Positions 33,747 through 46,520 of a DNA stretch of 64,000 nucleotides are shown here, piece by piece. A program made the translations under genes and the position numbers. A model generated the notes under the pieces. The model saw only the letters and a program-made list of their open reading frames with translations. It ran no database searches and had not been told where the DNA came from. Within the stretch, counting starts at the first letter, position 1; each line of letters starts with the position of its first letter. The stretch is from Sva-07 sp963698565 (GTDB taxonomy: Bacteria > Actinomycetota > Acidimicrobiia > Acidimicrobiales > Ilumatobacteraceae): contig CAVORH010000010.1 in assembly GCA_963698565.1 (NCBI GenBank), positions 21,966-85,965 on the forward strand, in the 5' to 3' direction.

Positions 33747-34508
33747 ATGCCACGCCCCGACGGTCGCCGCGACGACGAGCTGCGACCCATCACCTTCGAA
33801 CGCGACTTCACCGAGATGGCCGACGGTTCGTGCCTCGTCTCGTTCGGAAGGACCCGAGTCCTCTGCACGGCCTCGATCGACGACGACGTCCCCCGATGGA
33901 TGCGCAACTCCGGCAAGGGGTGGGTCACGGCGGAGTACTCGATGCTGCCAGGGGCATCGCCCGAGCGCATCGGGCGCGAGGCAGCGAAGGGCAAGCAGAG
34001 TGGTCGTACGGTCGAGATCCAACGACTGATCGGTCGGTCGTTGCGCGCGGCGTGCGACATGGAGGCGCTCGGCGAGCGTCAGGTGGTCGTCGACTGCGAC
34101 GCCCTCCAGGCCGACGGCGGAACCCGCACGGCCAGCATCTGCGGAGGATTCATCGCACTCCACGATGCACTCGAGCGAGTGGTGCAGCGAGGCGACCTCC
34201 CGGCCAACCCGCTGCATTCGTTCTGCACCGCGATCAGCGTGGGGATCGTCGACGGGACGCCGGTGCTGGACCTGCCGTACGTGGAGGACAGCACCGCCGA
34301 GGTCGACATGAACGTGGTGATGCTCCGCCCGATCGACGGTGGCGACGCCAAGTTCGTCGAGGTGCAGGGGACTGCTGAGGGCATGGCGTTCTCGAGAGCT
34401 GAACTCGACGCGCTGGTCGAGCTCGCCGAGGGCGGCCTCGTCGAGATCGCCGATCTCCAGGCGGCGACGATCTCGACGCCACCCGCGCCGCGTCCGACGG
34501 AACGCTGA
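33747..34508 (+). CDS. rph: ribonuclease PH
   Basis: Trims the 3' ends of tRNA precursors with phosphate. 253 residues. RPDGRRDDELRPITFERDF, SVLCTASIDDDVPRW-type region, EYSMLPGASPERIGREAAKGK and the active-site loop with EIQRLIGRSLRAACDMEALGE are conserved, as is VVDCDALQADGGTRTASI. ATG 33747 chosen; the longer frame upstream translates the 14-base repeats. Confidence 0.95.
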   Translation: MPRPDGRRDDELRPITFERDFTEMADGSCLVSFGRTRVLCTASIDDDVPRWMRNSGKGWVTAEYSMLPGASPERIGREAAKGKQSGRTVEIQRLIGRSLRAACDMEALGERQVVVDCDALQADGGTRTASICGGFIALHDALERVVQRGDLPANPLHSFCTAISVGIVDGTPVLDLPYVEDSTAEVDMNVVMLRPIDGGDAKFVEVQGTAEGMAFSRAELDALVELAEGGLVEIADLQAATISTPPAPRPTER

Positions 34509-34515
34509 GGTCGTC

Positions 34516-35094
34516 GTGTTGCAGCTCGTCTGCGCCTCGGCCAATCCCGACAAGGTGCGCGAGATCCAGCAGATCCTCGCAGACCAGGTCGAGCTGCTGC
34601 CGCGCCCCGCCGACGTCGCCGATGTCGTCGAGGATGCCGGTTCGTTCATCGGCAATGCCCGTCTGAAGGCGACGGCGCTGTGCGCGGCGACCGGTCTGCC
34701 CGCAGTGGCCGACGACACCGGCCTCGAGGTCGAGGCGCTCGGTGGTGACCCCGGCGTCGACTCGGCGATCTACGCGGGTGACGGATGCAGCTACGCCGAC
34801 AACCGTCGCAAGCTGCTCGCCGAACTCGACGGTGTCACCGATCGCCGAGCCGCGTTCAGGACCGTGGCGATCGTCGTGTGGCCCGATGGTTCGGAACTGG
34901 CCGTCGAGGGGGTCTGCCCAGGCGTGATCACCACGGCTGAGCGCGGTGAGGTCGGCTTCGGCTACGACTCGGTGTTCCAGCCCGACGAGGGCGACGGATC
35001 GACGTTCGCCGAGATGGGTATGGAAGCGAAGCACGCCATCTCACATCGGGGTCGGGCCTTCCGAGCGCTGCTCACGGAGTTGGAGCAACGGTGA
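34516..35094 (+). CDS. rdgB: XTP/dITP pyrophosphatase (RdgB/HAM1)
   Basis: Hydrolyses deaminated purine nucleotides to keep them from DNA. About 192 residues. LVCASANPDKVREIQQIL, VADDTGLEVEALGGDPGV, GEVGFGYDSVFQPDEG and AISHRGRAFRALL are the family motifs. Starts 7 bases after rph with GTG 34516 (TTG 34519 next). The 3' end overlaps the convergent gene by 23 bases. Confidence 0.95.
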   Translation: MLQLVCASANPDKVREIQQILADQVELLPRPADVADVVEDAGSFIGNARLKATALCAATGLPAVADDTGLEVEALGGDPGVDSAIYAGDGCSYADNRRKLLAELDGVTDRRAAFRTVAIVVWPDGSELAVEGVCPGVITTAERGEVGFGYDSVFQPDEGDGSTFAEMGMEAKHAISHRGRAFRALLTELEQR

Positions 35095-36040
35095 CGACGA
35101 ACCCACGGTGATCGCTGCCGGGGATCTCGAAGTCGTCGACCTCGGTCGACACCAACCCACCGATCGTGAGCGCATGGTCGAGGCGCACGAACGCCGGCAC
35201 GAACTTGTCGGTCGGCCAGGACGTCGAGAATCCGTGGCCGTTCGCGGTGTGGGCATCGACGAACCCGGCGTCGAGCAGCGCGCGGAAGCCCGGATGCCAG
35301 TACGACGCATTGAGGTCGCCGACCACCATCGTGGGCCCGCTCGCCGTTCGCCCGATCTCCACCGCCGTCTCGAGATCGCGTCGCCAGTTCTCGAAGTTGT
35401 TGATCGGCGTCGGCATGTGCATCGCCACCACCCGGATGGGACCATCGGGCCCGTCGACGGTGAGGTCGAGGCTGTAGGTGGAGGTGTCGGGGTGCTCGGC
35501 GACGGTCACCGAGGTCGTGCTCCACACGGCGATGCCGCCGGCGAGCAGGCCACTGCGATCGATGCGGTTCGGGTACGCATCGGCGAGTGGTGAGTTCTGC
35601 AGGGCCCGTTGGTGCTCCGGGGTGTACTCGTTGAACACGATCACGTCCGGTGCCAGCTCCGCCAGATCCGCAGCGACCTCGTCGATTCGATCGTTGTCGT
35701 AGAGCAGGTTGACCGAGGCAACCCGCAGGCCCACCGCGTCGGCCGCCGGCTGGGGCTGGTCGTCGGGAACGGCGAGCGGTGCGGCCAACAGCAGGATGCC
35801 GAGCCCGGTCGCCCCGCAGATCGTGGCGAGTGCGAAACGGCGTCGGACCACCGCGACCACGCCGATCGGAGCGAGGAGGACGCCGAGGTACGGGGTGAGC
35901 GACTGCACGACGGCGACGAGGCGCGTGCCGGTCCATCCGAGCGTCTGGGTCAGTGTGACGACACCGATGACGGCCACGACGAGCCACGCAGCGACCTCGA
36001 CCCAACGGGTCACGGTCGAGTACTGGTCGCCTGCAGGCAC
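35072..36040 (-). CDS. membrane-bound endonuclease/exonuclease/phosphatase family protein
   Basis: EEP-fold phosphodiesterase with two or three N-terminal membrane helices (WVEVAAWLVVAVIGVVTLTQ; IGVVAVVRRR; ATGLGILLLAAPLAV). Catalytic motifs are present: RVASVNLLYDN, VIVFNEYTPEH, VVGDLNASYW and GSDHRGFVV. Start GTG 36040 (VPAGDQYS) chosen because the frame upstream of it to 36151 is Arg-rich and reaches the tRNA. The active site would face outward, as in surface nucleases or lipid phosphodiesterases. Confidence 0.82.
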   Translation of the reverse strand: MPAGDQYSTVTRWVEVAAWLVVAVIGVVTLTQTLGWTGTRLVAVVQSLTPYLGVLLAPIGVVAVVRRRFALATICGATGLGILLLAAPLAVPDDQPQPAADAVGLRVASVNLLYDNDRIDEVAADLAELAPDVIVFNEYTPEHQRALQNSPLADAYPNRIDRSGLLAGGIAVWSTTSVTVAEHPDTSTYSLDLTVDGPDGPIRVVAMHMPTPINNFENWRRDLETAVEIGRTASGPTMVVGDLNASYWHPGFRALLDAGFVDAHTANGHGFSTSWPTDKFVPAFVRLDHALTIGGLVSTEVDDFEIPGSDHRGFVVTVAPTP

Positions 36041-36155
36041 CGCAGCAGGGTACGGCCGCAACTGCCTCGAGCGATTCCCGCCTTCGGCCCCATCGCGCCG
36101 GTCCCGTGATGTCGCGGGTCGGACCCGCCGGCTCCCGGTAGGTTCGGGCACGTCA

Positions 36156-36229
36156 GCCGACGTAGCCCAATTGGCAGAGGCACGGCGTTTAGGTCGCCGT
36201 CAGTGAGAGTTCGAGTCTCTCCGTCGGCA
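36156..36229 (+). tRNA. tRNA-Leu (anticodon UAG) with a short variable loop
   Basis: 74 bases. Acceptor GCCGACG/CGTCGGC, D arm GCCC-aattggcaga-GGC, anticodon stem CGGCG/CGCCG with loop TTTAGGT (anticodon TAG), T arm GAGAG-TTCGAGT-CTCTC, discriminator A. All stems pair. The variable region is only 5 bases, whereas bacterial leucine tRNAs normally have a long variable arm. CCA is not encoded (CCG follows). Divergent from the EEP gene. Confidence 0.85.
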
Positions 36230-36275
36230 CCGGGTGGGAAGGCGGGGAGTGCCGACCGGCGTCGGTCGAGCGCCG

Positions 36276-38738
36276 TCAGGCGACCGGGATCCACGCGAGC
36301 GCGAGCTGGATCACCTTCACATCGGTGCGCTCGAGGCCCACCTCGAGGGTGGTGACCTCGGCGGCGAGTGCATCCCACTTCTCGCCGATCTCGCTGACGT
36401 CGGCGGCAGCGTCGGCCTCGAGCTCGTCGAGTTGATCCACGAGGCGGTTCACCTTGTTCTCGGCAGCATCGACCCGTCGACCCGAGGCGTTGGTGCTTCC
36501 TCGGCGGCGCGCGGCGGTGCCGGCGTCGCCGAGCACGTCGCCGATCATCCCACCCTTCGACTTCTTGCCGCCGAAGATCCCGCCGAGCACCGATCCGGCG
36601 GTCGAGAGGAACTCGGAGTTGCGCTTCGACTTCGCCTCCTCCTCGAGCACGTCCACGCGGTCCTCGGCTGCCTCGATCTGGTCGCGCAGTCGCATCGCCT
36701 TCGCCTCGTACTTGTCGCGCAGTTCGGCGATGGCTTCGTCGGCGCGGTCGTCGGCGAAGGCGGCGCAACGGGCGGCGAACTCGTCGGCGGATTCGCCGGG
36801 GCGGCCGTAGAGCTTGAGCTCGGTGTTCGCCGGGATCTCGAGCGTCAGGCTCCGGGTGAGGTGATCGCGCAGGTCCCGTTCCACCTGACCGAAGAACGTC
36901 TTCGTCGAGATCTTGGCGTCGGTCAGTCGGTAGGTGACGCCGTCGGGAGCCTCGGTGCGCAGGTCGCGGTCGTCGTAGTCGACCTGCACCACCCGCGACA
37001 CGTCCACCTGCTCGCCGAGCGGGAACAGCACCGCCTCGTACTCCTCGTCGTGGACCAGGTCGGCCTTCGTCTCGTCGTAGCGGATGGCGACGCGGGCGAC
37101 GATCGCAGCTTCCAACACGGTCCCGTGCGAGTCGCCGCCGACGTCGCCGAGCCACGGAGCCGCAACGTCGACCCAGCGCACCGCGACGCCGTCGGCGACC
37201 TCCGGCATCACGACACTCTCGTCGTCGGCCAGCACGGGCGCCGGCTCGCCCGTGGGCCTGGCGTCGGCGGTGTTCGCGTTCGCCGTTGCAGCAGCGTCCG
37301 TGCCGGGCGCTGCAGGAGCGGCATCGGGAGCGGAGGCGGAGGCGGCACGAACGGCGTCCGAGGTCAGCATCGCGATCTGGTCGCGTGTCATCGGGCCGCG
37401 CAGGTACGACATCGCCCAGCGGGTGGTGAACACCTCGGGCTGGTCCCTGCCCGCTCGCCGCAGCATGAACTCCCGCTTGCCGAGCCCGGAGATCGTGGCG
37501 TCGACTGCACCGACGTCGACGCTGCCGGCCGCGGAGGCCATGCCGTCGAGCAACCGGGCCTTGTCGCGGTCGGTCTGCAGGCGCCCGATCATCCACGTCC
37601 CGGCGTTCGACATCGCCTTGTAGTCGAGGTCGACCGGGTTCTGGGTCGACAGGACCACGCCGACGCCGAAGGCTCGAGCCTGCTTCATCAGCGTCATGAT
37701 CGGCTTCTTCGTCGGTGGCTTCTCGGTGGGCGGGAGATAGCCGGCCACCTCGTCCATGTAGACCATCGCACGGAGATCGGTCGTGCCGCTCTGGCGGCGC
37801 ATCCACGTCACGAGCTTGGACAGCAACAGCGAGGTCACGAACTGGCGCTCGTCGTCCGACAGGTGGGCAGTGGTCACGATCGCGCACCGTCCCCGTCCGT
37901 CGGGGGTGCGCAGCAGCGACTCGATGTCGAGCGCCGATCCCATGGCCCAGGAGGAGAACGAGGGCGACGCCAACAGCCCGTTCAGCTTGATCGCGAGTGC
38001 CATGCGGTCGTCGGCGGGGAAGAACTGGTCGACGTCGAACACTCCGAGCTTGCGGATCGGCGGCGACGGCACCATGCCGACCAGGGTCATCAGGTCGAGG
38101 GCCCGACCCTCGCTCCAGGAGTGCTGGATCAGGTTCGACAGCAGGATGTGCTCGCGGCTGGCCAGCGGGTCGGCGGCGATGCCGACCAGGCCGAGCAGGC
38201 CGGTCACGTAGCCCTCGATCTCGTCGGCGACCAGCTCGGGGTCGGACATGTCGGCTGGCACCTGCAACGAGCCGACGATGTCGATCGGGACGCCGGCCTG
38301 CGACCCCGGCGTGTAGATCGTGAAATCGGTCGTCGTCCGCAACGCCCCGATGTCGGTGCCGGCCAGCCCCCATCCGGCGAGTCCCTTCGTCCAGAGCGCC
38401 GCCTGGCTCGCCGCGAAGTCGTCGGGTGTCTGGCCGGCGTTCTGGGCCTGGGCCTCGTCGATCCAGGGGCGGAAGTCGGCCGGCGCGAGATCGGGGAACG
38501 TGAGACAGAGGTTCGTCAGGTCTCCCTTCGGATCGATCGCCAGCACCGGGAGCCCGGCTCGCAGGGCCTCCTCGATCAGGATCACGCCGAGGCCGGTCTT
38601 GCCCGATCCGGTCATTCCGACGATCACCCCGTGCGTCGTGAGCGAATCGGTCGGCACGTTCACGTTGCCGGACGGCTCGCTCGTGGTTCGTTCGTGTGTT
38701 GCCGGATCGATCGAACCGCCGAGGAACAGGTCAGCCAT
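36276..38738 (-). CDS. HerA-like helicase/DUF87-DUF853 ATPase
   Basis: An 820-residue AAA-like ATPase. Walker A GVIVGMTGSGKTGLG near residue 37-51, LAIDPKGDLTNL next, Walker B MVYMDEVAGYLPP near 330, and GVGVVLSTQNPVDLDYKAMSNAGTW typical of HerA/FtsK-like bacterial ATPases. From about residue 470 an Ala-rich linker joins an additional domain and a long coiled coil (residues about 640-760: EAIAELRDKYEAKAMRLRDQ). A full standalone gene. Such proteins are linked to DNA processing or membrane traffic; the role here is unknown. Confidence 0.82.
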   Translation of the reverse strand: MADLFLGGSIDPATHERTTSEPSGNVNVPTDSLTTHGVIVGMTGSGKTGLGVILIEEALRAGLPVLAIDPKGDLTNLCLTFPDLAPADFRPWIDEAQAQNAGQTPDDFAASQAALWTKGLAGWGLAGTDIGALRTTTDFTIYTPGSQAGVPIDIVGSLQVPADMSDPELVADEIEGYVTGLLGLVGIAADPLASREHILLSNLIQHSWSEGRALDLMTLVGMVPSPPIRKLGVFDVDQFFPADDRMALAIKLNGLLASPSFSSWAMGSALDIESLLRTPDGRGRCAIVTTAHLSDDERQFVTSLLLSKLVTWMRRQSGTTDLRAMVYMDEVAGYLPPTEKPPTKKPIMTLMKQARAFGVGVVLSTQNPVDLDYKAMSNAGTWMIGRLQTDRDKARLLDGMASAAGSVDVGAVDATISGLGKREFMLRRAGRDQPEVFTTRWAMSYLRGPMTRDQIAMLTSDAVRAASASAPDAAPAAPGTDAAATANANTADARPTGEPAPVLADDESVVMPEVADGVAVRWVDVAAPWLGDVGGDSHGTVLEAAIVARVAIRYDETKADLVHDEEYEAVLFPLGEQVDVSRVVQVDYDDRDLRTEAPDGVTYRLTDAKISTKTFFGQVERDLRDHLTRSLTLEIPANTELKLYGRPGESADEFAARCAAFADDRADEAIAELRDKYEAKAMRLRDQIEAAEDRVDVLEEEAKSKRNSEFLSTAGSVLGGIFGGKKSKGGMIGDVLGDAGTAARRRGSTNASGRRVDAAENKVNRLVDQLDELEADAAADVSEIGEKWDALAAEVTTLEVGLERTDVKVIQLALAWIPVA

Positions 38739-38777
38739 GGTGGGGACAGTACCGCTGTGAACCCGTCACCCCGCGTG

Positions 38778-38802
38778 ACGCCAGGGGTCAGACCCCCGGC
38801 GT
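38778..38802. repeat. intergenic GGGGTC-palindrome, copy 1
   Basis: ACGCC-a-GGGGTC-a-GACCCC-c-GGCGT between two divergent starts, so it is not a terminator. Same core occurs at 39495-39527 and 60963-60993. Confidence 0.65.
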
Positions 38803-38832
38803 GACAGCTGGCCCAAGAACTACGGTGACGCC

Positions 38833-39495
38833 ATGGCGTTCCGCGGATTCCCGGTCGAGGGCATCGAGTTCTACGAGCAACTCGCCGCCGACAACTCGCG
38901 CACCTTCTGGCAGGCCAACAAGGGTCGATTCGACGAGTTCGTCAAGCAGCCGATGGTCGAGCTGACCGAGGCGCTCGCGGACTTCGGGCCGTTTCACATG
39001 TTCCGGCCCTACAACGACGTGAGGTTCTCGAAGAACAAGCCGCCCTACAAGACGGCGCAGGGTGCATACGGCGAATCCGAGGGCGGAACGGGCCACTACG
39101 TCCAGTTCTCCGCCGAGGGGTTGATGGTCGGTGCCGGGTACTACGCGATGGCCAAGGACCAGCTCGTGCGGTTCCGTGCGGCGATCGACGGCGAGGCGAC
39201 CGGGACCGAACTCGCCGAACTCGTGGCCGACGCGCAGCGTCGCCGGTACACGATCAGCGCGATCGACGAACTCAAGACCGCACCGCGCGGCTACCCGAAG
39301 GACCATCCGCGCATCGAGTTGCTCCGCCGCAAGGGCTTGATCGCCGTGCGCGAGTTCGGGGCTCCGAAGTGGATCCACACCGCCGGCGCCGCCGAGCGCG
39401 TCCGCGACTCATGGACCGGTGTCGCTGACCTCTGCGCGTGGCTCGACGCCCACGTGGGCCCCAGCACGCTTCCCCCCGACGATCGCCCCTTCTGA
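38833..39495 (+). CDS. DUF2461 family protein (TIGR02453)
   Basis: A 220-residue protein. FEYEQLAADNSRTFWQANK-like start (FYEQLAADNSRTFWQANKG), MFRPYNDVRFSKNKPPYKTA and YVQFSAEGLMVGAGYY are the hallmarks of DUF2461. No enzymatic role is known. Divergent from the HerA-like gene. Confidence 0.9.
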   Translation: MAFRGFPVEGIEFYEQLAADNSRTFWQANKGRFDEFVKQPMVELTEALADFGPFHMFRPYNDVRFSKNKPPYKTAQGAYGESEGGTGHYVQFSAEGLMVGAGYYAMAKDQLVRFRAAIDGEATGTELAELVADAQRRRYTISAIDELKTAPRGYPKDHPRIELLRRKGLIAVREFGAPKWIHTAGAAERVRDSWTGVADLCAWLDAHVGPSTLPPDDRPF

Positions 39496-39527
39496 ATGAG
39501 ACGTGGGGTCTGACCCCGCGTCTCATT
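39495..39527. repeat. intergenic GGGGTC-palindrome, copy 2
   Basis: AATGAGACG-t-GGGGTC, one base, then GACCCC-g-CGTCTCATT. The arms pair over 16 bases with a single G-U. It begins at the DUF2461 stop and ends 7 bases before the next start. Confidence 0.65.
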
Positions 39528-39534
39528 TGACAGA

Positions 39535-41079
<1,545 letters not shown>

Positions 41080-41083
41080 TCCG

Positions 41084-42351
<1,268 letters not shown>

Positions 42352-42355
<4 letters not shown>

Positions 42356-44634
42356 GTGCCGCCGCGGGCCGTCTCGTCGATCCGAACGGGTACTCTGATC
42401 GCACGGACATCCACCGCATCCCGAGCCGCCGTCGAGCGGCCGTTGTCGGCGCCTGTGTCGTCCTTGCCGTCGGGACGCTGGGCGCCTTCGGCTCGTCAAC
42501 CGGCGCGCAGAGCGTGCCGGCACCGATCGAACCGATCTCGGTGATCGCTGACGGCTCGGCGCCGGTCGCCACCGAGCACGGGAATGCTGCGGTGTCCGAC
42601 ACCGGTGCCGTGGTCGCATTCGACGCTGCCGCGGCGCCCGACGGGAGTGACCGGCGGGTCTGGGTGCGAGACCGCATCGCCAACACCACCACGCCGGTCG
42701 CGGAGCAGCCCAGCTCGACTCCTGGCATCAGCGGCAACGGGTGCGTCGTGGCCTACACCACCGTCAGCGGTGAGCTGTCCGCCCCCGCGACATCCTTGCT
42801 GGTCACGGACCGCTGCAGTTCACCCAGCCAGTCGACGCCCACGGAGGGCGAGTCGACGCTCCCCCCGGGCACGGTCGTCGACGGGATCACGTCGATCGGA
42901 GCGCCCTCGGCGCCCGCGGTGTCCTTCGACGGTTCGGTGATCGTGTGGTCGACCGGCTCCGAGATCCGCCGGTATGTGCGCAACGCCGCGACGGGGTCTC
43001 ACGTCCTCACGCATGCGTTCGACACGCAGGTGCTCGACACCGCGTCGATCGCAGTCGACGGGGACGTCACCGGGGCCACGCTCGACGTGTCGGCCGACGG
43101 GGCGACCGTGGCGTTCATCGCCGGGCCGGGCACGGCGTACGCACCGCAGCCCGGAAACGTCTACGTCTGGACGCTCGGCGTCGCGCCGGGAACCGATGCG
43201 ATCGAGCTGATGTCCCCCGCTACGGCTGGATCCCCGTCGACGGGCTCGGCGACGTCGCCCGCACTGTCGGCCGACGGAGCGGTGTTGGTGTTCGAGTCGT
43301 CAGCGTCGGACCTCGCCGCCCGAGAGGGAGTTCCGGTCGACGCGCCGTTCGTCGTGCTGGTCGACCGCAACCAGCGCTTCACGACGGTCCTGGCCGACGA
43401 TGCCCGATCGCCTGCGTTGTCGGCCGACGGGGCGCACGTTGCGTACGTCCGCGGTGACGCCGTACGGCTGCTGTCGAGCGAAGGAGCGGCCGGGTTGACC
43501 GGGGGAGTCGACCGAGCGATCGATGGGCTGGAGGACGTGCAACCGCAGGGCCGGCTCGCACTGTCCCGGTTCGGTCGCTGGGTGGTGTTCGCCGCCGGTG
43601 ACGGTGCTTCGGTCAGCGACGACATCTCGTTGCAGGGCGGTGTCATGGTCTGGGCGGCAGATCTGCGGCCGTCGACCGATGGTTCGGTCGTCGACTCCAC
43701 CACCACCACCACCACGACCACCACCCCGACGACGACCACGCCGACGACGACCACGACGACCACCACCCCGACGACGACCACCACGCAACCGACGACCGCT
43801 CCGACCACCACGGACGGCGCCGGCACGGCGACGACCACGACGACCACGGGCACCTTCGTGGTGCCGCCGCTCGGCGTGCCGCTGCCCACCGTCCCGTACG
43901 TGCCGCCACGGCTGCCGTCGTCCCCACGCCTGCCCACCACCACACGTCCGAGCATCGGTACGCCGGGGGTGTCGTTCGATCCGTCCGTCGCGCTGCCGTT
44001 CGTGCAGCCGCCGACCGTGTCGTTCGCTCCCGCGATCGCCGACGTGGGACGCACCACCGCTGTCGTCACGCTCACCAATCCGGGGTCGGACAGCGTCGGG
44101 CCGGCCGGGGTGCGGCTCGATCCGTCCACGCCCGCACCGTTCGCCGTGGTCGTCGACGCCTGTTCCGGGGCCTCGCTGGCGCCGGGCGCGTCGTGCAGCG
44201 TGGAACTGTCGTTCGCTCCGGCCGGCATCGGGAGCTTCTCCGGCCTGGTCTCGTTCGACCTCGCCGGTGGCACCACGGTGTCGGCGACCCTCGTCGGGGA
44301 GGGCACCCCTGAGCCGGTCCTCACGCCGGTCCCCGCAGTCGCGGCTGCCGGCCAGGTCGTCACCGTGTTCGGGGCCGGGTTCCCCGCAGGTGCCACCGTC
44401 GAGCTGATCCGAACCGGCGCACCCGACGGCGATCAGATCACCGTCGACCCCGACGGCAGCTTCGCCCACGTGTTCGTGATCATGCCCCGCACCCCGTCTG
44501 GTCCGCTCACGATGACCGTCGCCGGCCAGGTCGATCTGTTCGCCGACGTCACCGCCGAGGTGCTGGTGTCGGATCGCAGTTCGGGTTCCGACGCCGCCCT
44601 GCGCGATTCCGTCAGCAGCCCGTTCGGGCGCTGA
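42352..44634 (+). CDS. large secreted protein: beta-propeller-like, Thr-rich spacer, Ig-like domains
   Basis: About 760 residues. A signal peptide (RRRAAVVGACVVLAVGTLGAFG) is followed by repeats reading SADGATVAFIAGPG and LSADGAVLVFESSA, as in WD40-like/TolB-type propellers, then a run of about 60 Thr/Pro residues (43696-43850), then PTVSFAPAIADVGRTTAVVTLTNPG and LAPGASCSVELSFAP (ASH/choice-of-anchor D type) and a final Ig-like unit with VVTVFGAGFPAGATVEL. No ATG or GTG in frame precedes the signal peptide; CTG 42352, overlapping the previous stop (CTGA), is the likely start. Confidence 0.7.
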
Positions 44635-44644
44635 GCGTTCCGAC

Positions 44645-45811
44645 TCAGTCGATCTCGTCGACGAAGCCGAGGATCGATGCCCCGACCGGGCAATCGGTGG
44701 CACTCGGGCCGGGAGTGCGACAGTCGACCTCCAGCACGATGTCGGTCGACTCGTCGAACACGTAGGGCGCCACCAGGTGCAGGTCGAAGTCGCGGAAATT
44801 CGCCAGTTCGGACTGCAGCAGGACCTCGTCGTCGCGCAGCAGCGAGACCGTGCCGACCGCGCCGGTGGGGTTCTGGAACACGACGTCGGTCACCGCCAGT
44901 CGCTCACCACGACCGATCGTCTGGGAATCGGTCTCGGAGTTGCCGCCTGCGGGAGCGACGCTGAGCCGGAGATCGGTCGGCACGCCCAGCGGGAGTTCCT
45001 CGGCCTCGGCCGCGGCGAGCTCCAGCTCGTCGATTCGCTCCTGGAGAGCCGCGCGGTCGGCATCGATCGCATCCTGTGCTGTGTCCTCCACCCATGGCGC
45101 GAGCAGCGCAAACCAGGCGATCGTGCCGATCAGCAGGGCAGCTGCGGCACCAGCAGCGGCGGGACCGAGCCATCGCGGCACGCGTGGCCGTTGCTCGAAG
45201 GTGCCGGCGAGTTCGTGCTCGCTGCCGTCGGACGAGTTCGCACGCAGCACGAACGGATGCTCCTGCGCCGGCCCGTTCCAGTAGGTGGTGGCCGGCACGA
45301 CGCGCAGCGCCACCTGCGCCGTCGCCCCGGCGGTCACCACGAACGTCGGTTGGACGTCGAGCGTGATCTCGCCATCGAGCGGATCCGGTTCCAACTCGAT
45401 CGTCACCGGTACGTTGCCCGTGTTGACGACGCGGATGGCGTGACGCCCTGCCGACGATCCACGTGAGCGCACCGGTCGAAGCTCGACGGTGTGCTCGCTG
45501 CGGGGGAGCACCTCGACTTCGAGGGTGGCGGTGCCCGATCCACACTCGGAGGTGATGTCGACCGTGGGGCGTCGTTCGCCTGCAGCCACCGTCGGCCCGA
45601 CCTCGACCATCACGGGCACGTCGAAGATCTGGTTCGGCTCGATCGCGGCGTCGTCGATCTCGAGTTTGACGAGGCTTGCGAGCTCGCTGGACACCGCGAG
45701 ATGCACCGCTTGCGGTTCCTCTTCGTTGTTGTGGAGCCGCAACGACACTGGCGTGGGCGTGCCAGGAACCAGTTGGATCGAGTCGGGAACGAACTTCGCG
45801 GTCACAGGCAT
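44645..45811 (-). CDS. single-pass membrane protein with N-terminal Ig-like domains
   Basis: A 388-residue protein without a signal peptide (MPVTAKFVPDSIQLVPG). Two beta-rich Ig-like domains with LHNNEEEPQAVHLAVS and TGNVPVTIELEPDP are followed by a membrane helix (WLGPAAAGAAAALLIGTIAW, near residue 225), a helical Ala/Glu-rich segment (ERIDELELAAAEAEE) and a C-terminal beta domain ending with two Cys. Similar architectures are called hydrolytic-protein-like in actinobacteria; no catalytic site is visible. Convergent with the large secreted protein. Confidence 0.68.
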   Translation of the reverse strand: MPVTAKFVPDSIQLVPGTPTPVSLRLHNNEEEPQAVHLAVSSELASLVKLEIDDAAIEPNQIFDVPVMVEVGPTVAAGERRPTVDITSECGSGTATLEVEVLPRSEHTVELRPVRSRGSSAGRHAIRVVNTGNVPVTIELEPDPLDGEITLDVQPTFVVTAGATAQVALRVVPATTYWNGPAQEHPFVLRANSSDGSEHELAGTFEQRPRVPRWLGPAAAGAAAALLIGTIAWFALLAPWVEDTAQDAIDADRAALQERIDELELAAAEAEELPLGVPTDLRLSVAPAGGNSETDSQTIGRGERLAVTDVVFQNPTGAVGTVSLLRDDEVLLQSELANFRDFDLHLVAPYVFDESTDIVLEVDCRTPGPSATDCPVGASILGFVDEID

Positions 45812-45893
45812 CGCCGACGAAGCTACCTCGCGGGGCTCGCCAGGTCGATCGTGAGCGGCGCCGACTCCGCCGACGACCGGTAGCCTGTGGCGC

Positions 45894-46487
45894 ATGTCGG
45901 ACCTCACGTCACCGTTGGCCCTCGAGGGTGGTTTCGATCCTCGCTCCGCCGTCTTCGACCGCCTGCTCAAGAACCGGGTGGTCATGTTGGGCTCCGACGT
46001 CAACGACGAGATCGCCAATCAGATCTGCGCACAGCTGCTGTACCTGGAGGGTGAGGATCCGGGCCAGGACATCTGGCTCTACATCAACAGCCCGGGTGGT
46101 TCGGTCACCGCCGGCATGGCGATCTACGACACGATGCAGTTCGTCGGCTGCGACGTCGCCACGGTGTGTCTCGGCCTCGCCGCGTCGATGGGTCAGTTCC
46201 TGCTCACCGCGGGCGCCGACGGCAAGCGCTACACCCTGCCGAACGCCCGGATCATGATGCACCAGCCGCTCGCGGGGCTTCGGGGCCAGGCCTCCGACAT
46301 CGCCATCCAGGCCGAGCAGCTCCGCTACACCAAGCTGCGTATGGCCACGCTGATCGCCGAGCACTCCGGTCAGCCGCTCGAACAGATCCAGGCCGACTCC
46401 GAACGCGACCGTTGGTTCACCGCCGAGGAGGCCAAGGACTACGGCCTCGTCGACAAGGTCATCCTGCGCCGCGGCGAAATCGCCTGA
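45894..46487 (+). CDS. clpP: ATP-dependent Clp protease proteolytic subunit
   Basis: A 197-residue serine peptidase. YINSPGGSVTAGMAIYDTM, catalytic Ser in GLAASMGQFLL (about residue 99), catalytic His in MMHQPLAG (about 124) and Asp near DYGLVDKV. It forms the barrel that degrades tagged proteins, including those marked by tmRNA. No clpX is adjacent. Only this copy is in the window. Confidence 0.95.
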   Translation: MSDLTSPLALEGGFDPRSAVFDRLLKNRVVMLGSDVNDEIANQICAQLLYLEGEDPGQDIWLYINSPGGSVTAGMAIYDTMQFVGCDVATVCLGLAASMGQFLLTAGADGKRYTLPNARIMMHQPLAGLRGQASDIAIQAEQLRYTKLRMATLIAEHSGQPLEQIQADSERDRWFTAEEAKDYGLVDKVILRRGEIA

Positions 46488-46520
46488 TCACGCTCACCTG
46501 ATCACGCCCGTTTGATCTTC

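Noticed and set aside
36234..38804. 856-residue plus-strand frame opposite the HerA-like gene
   Set aside because: It is the antisense shadow of a GC-rich gene: no domain, odd composition rich in Arg/Gly/His, while the minus strand has intact Walker motifs.
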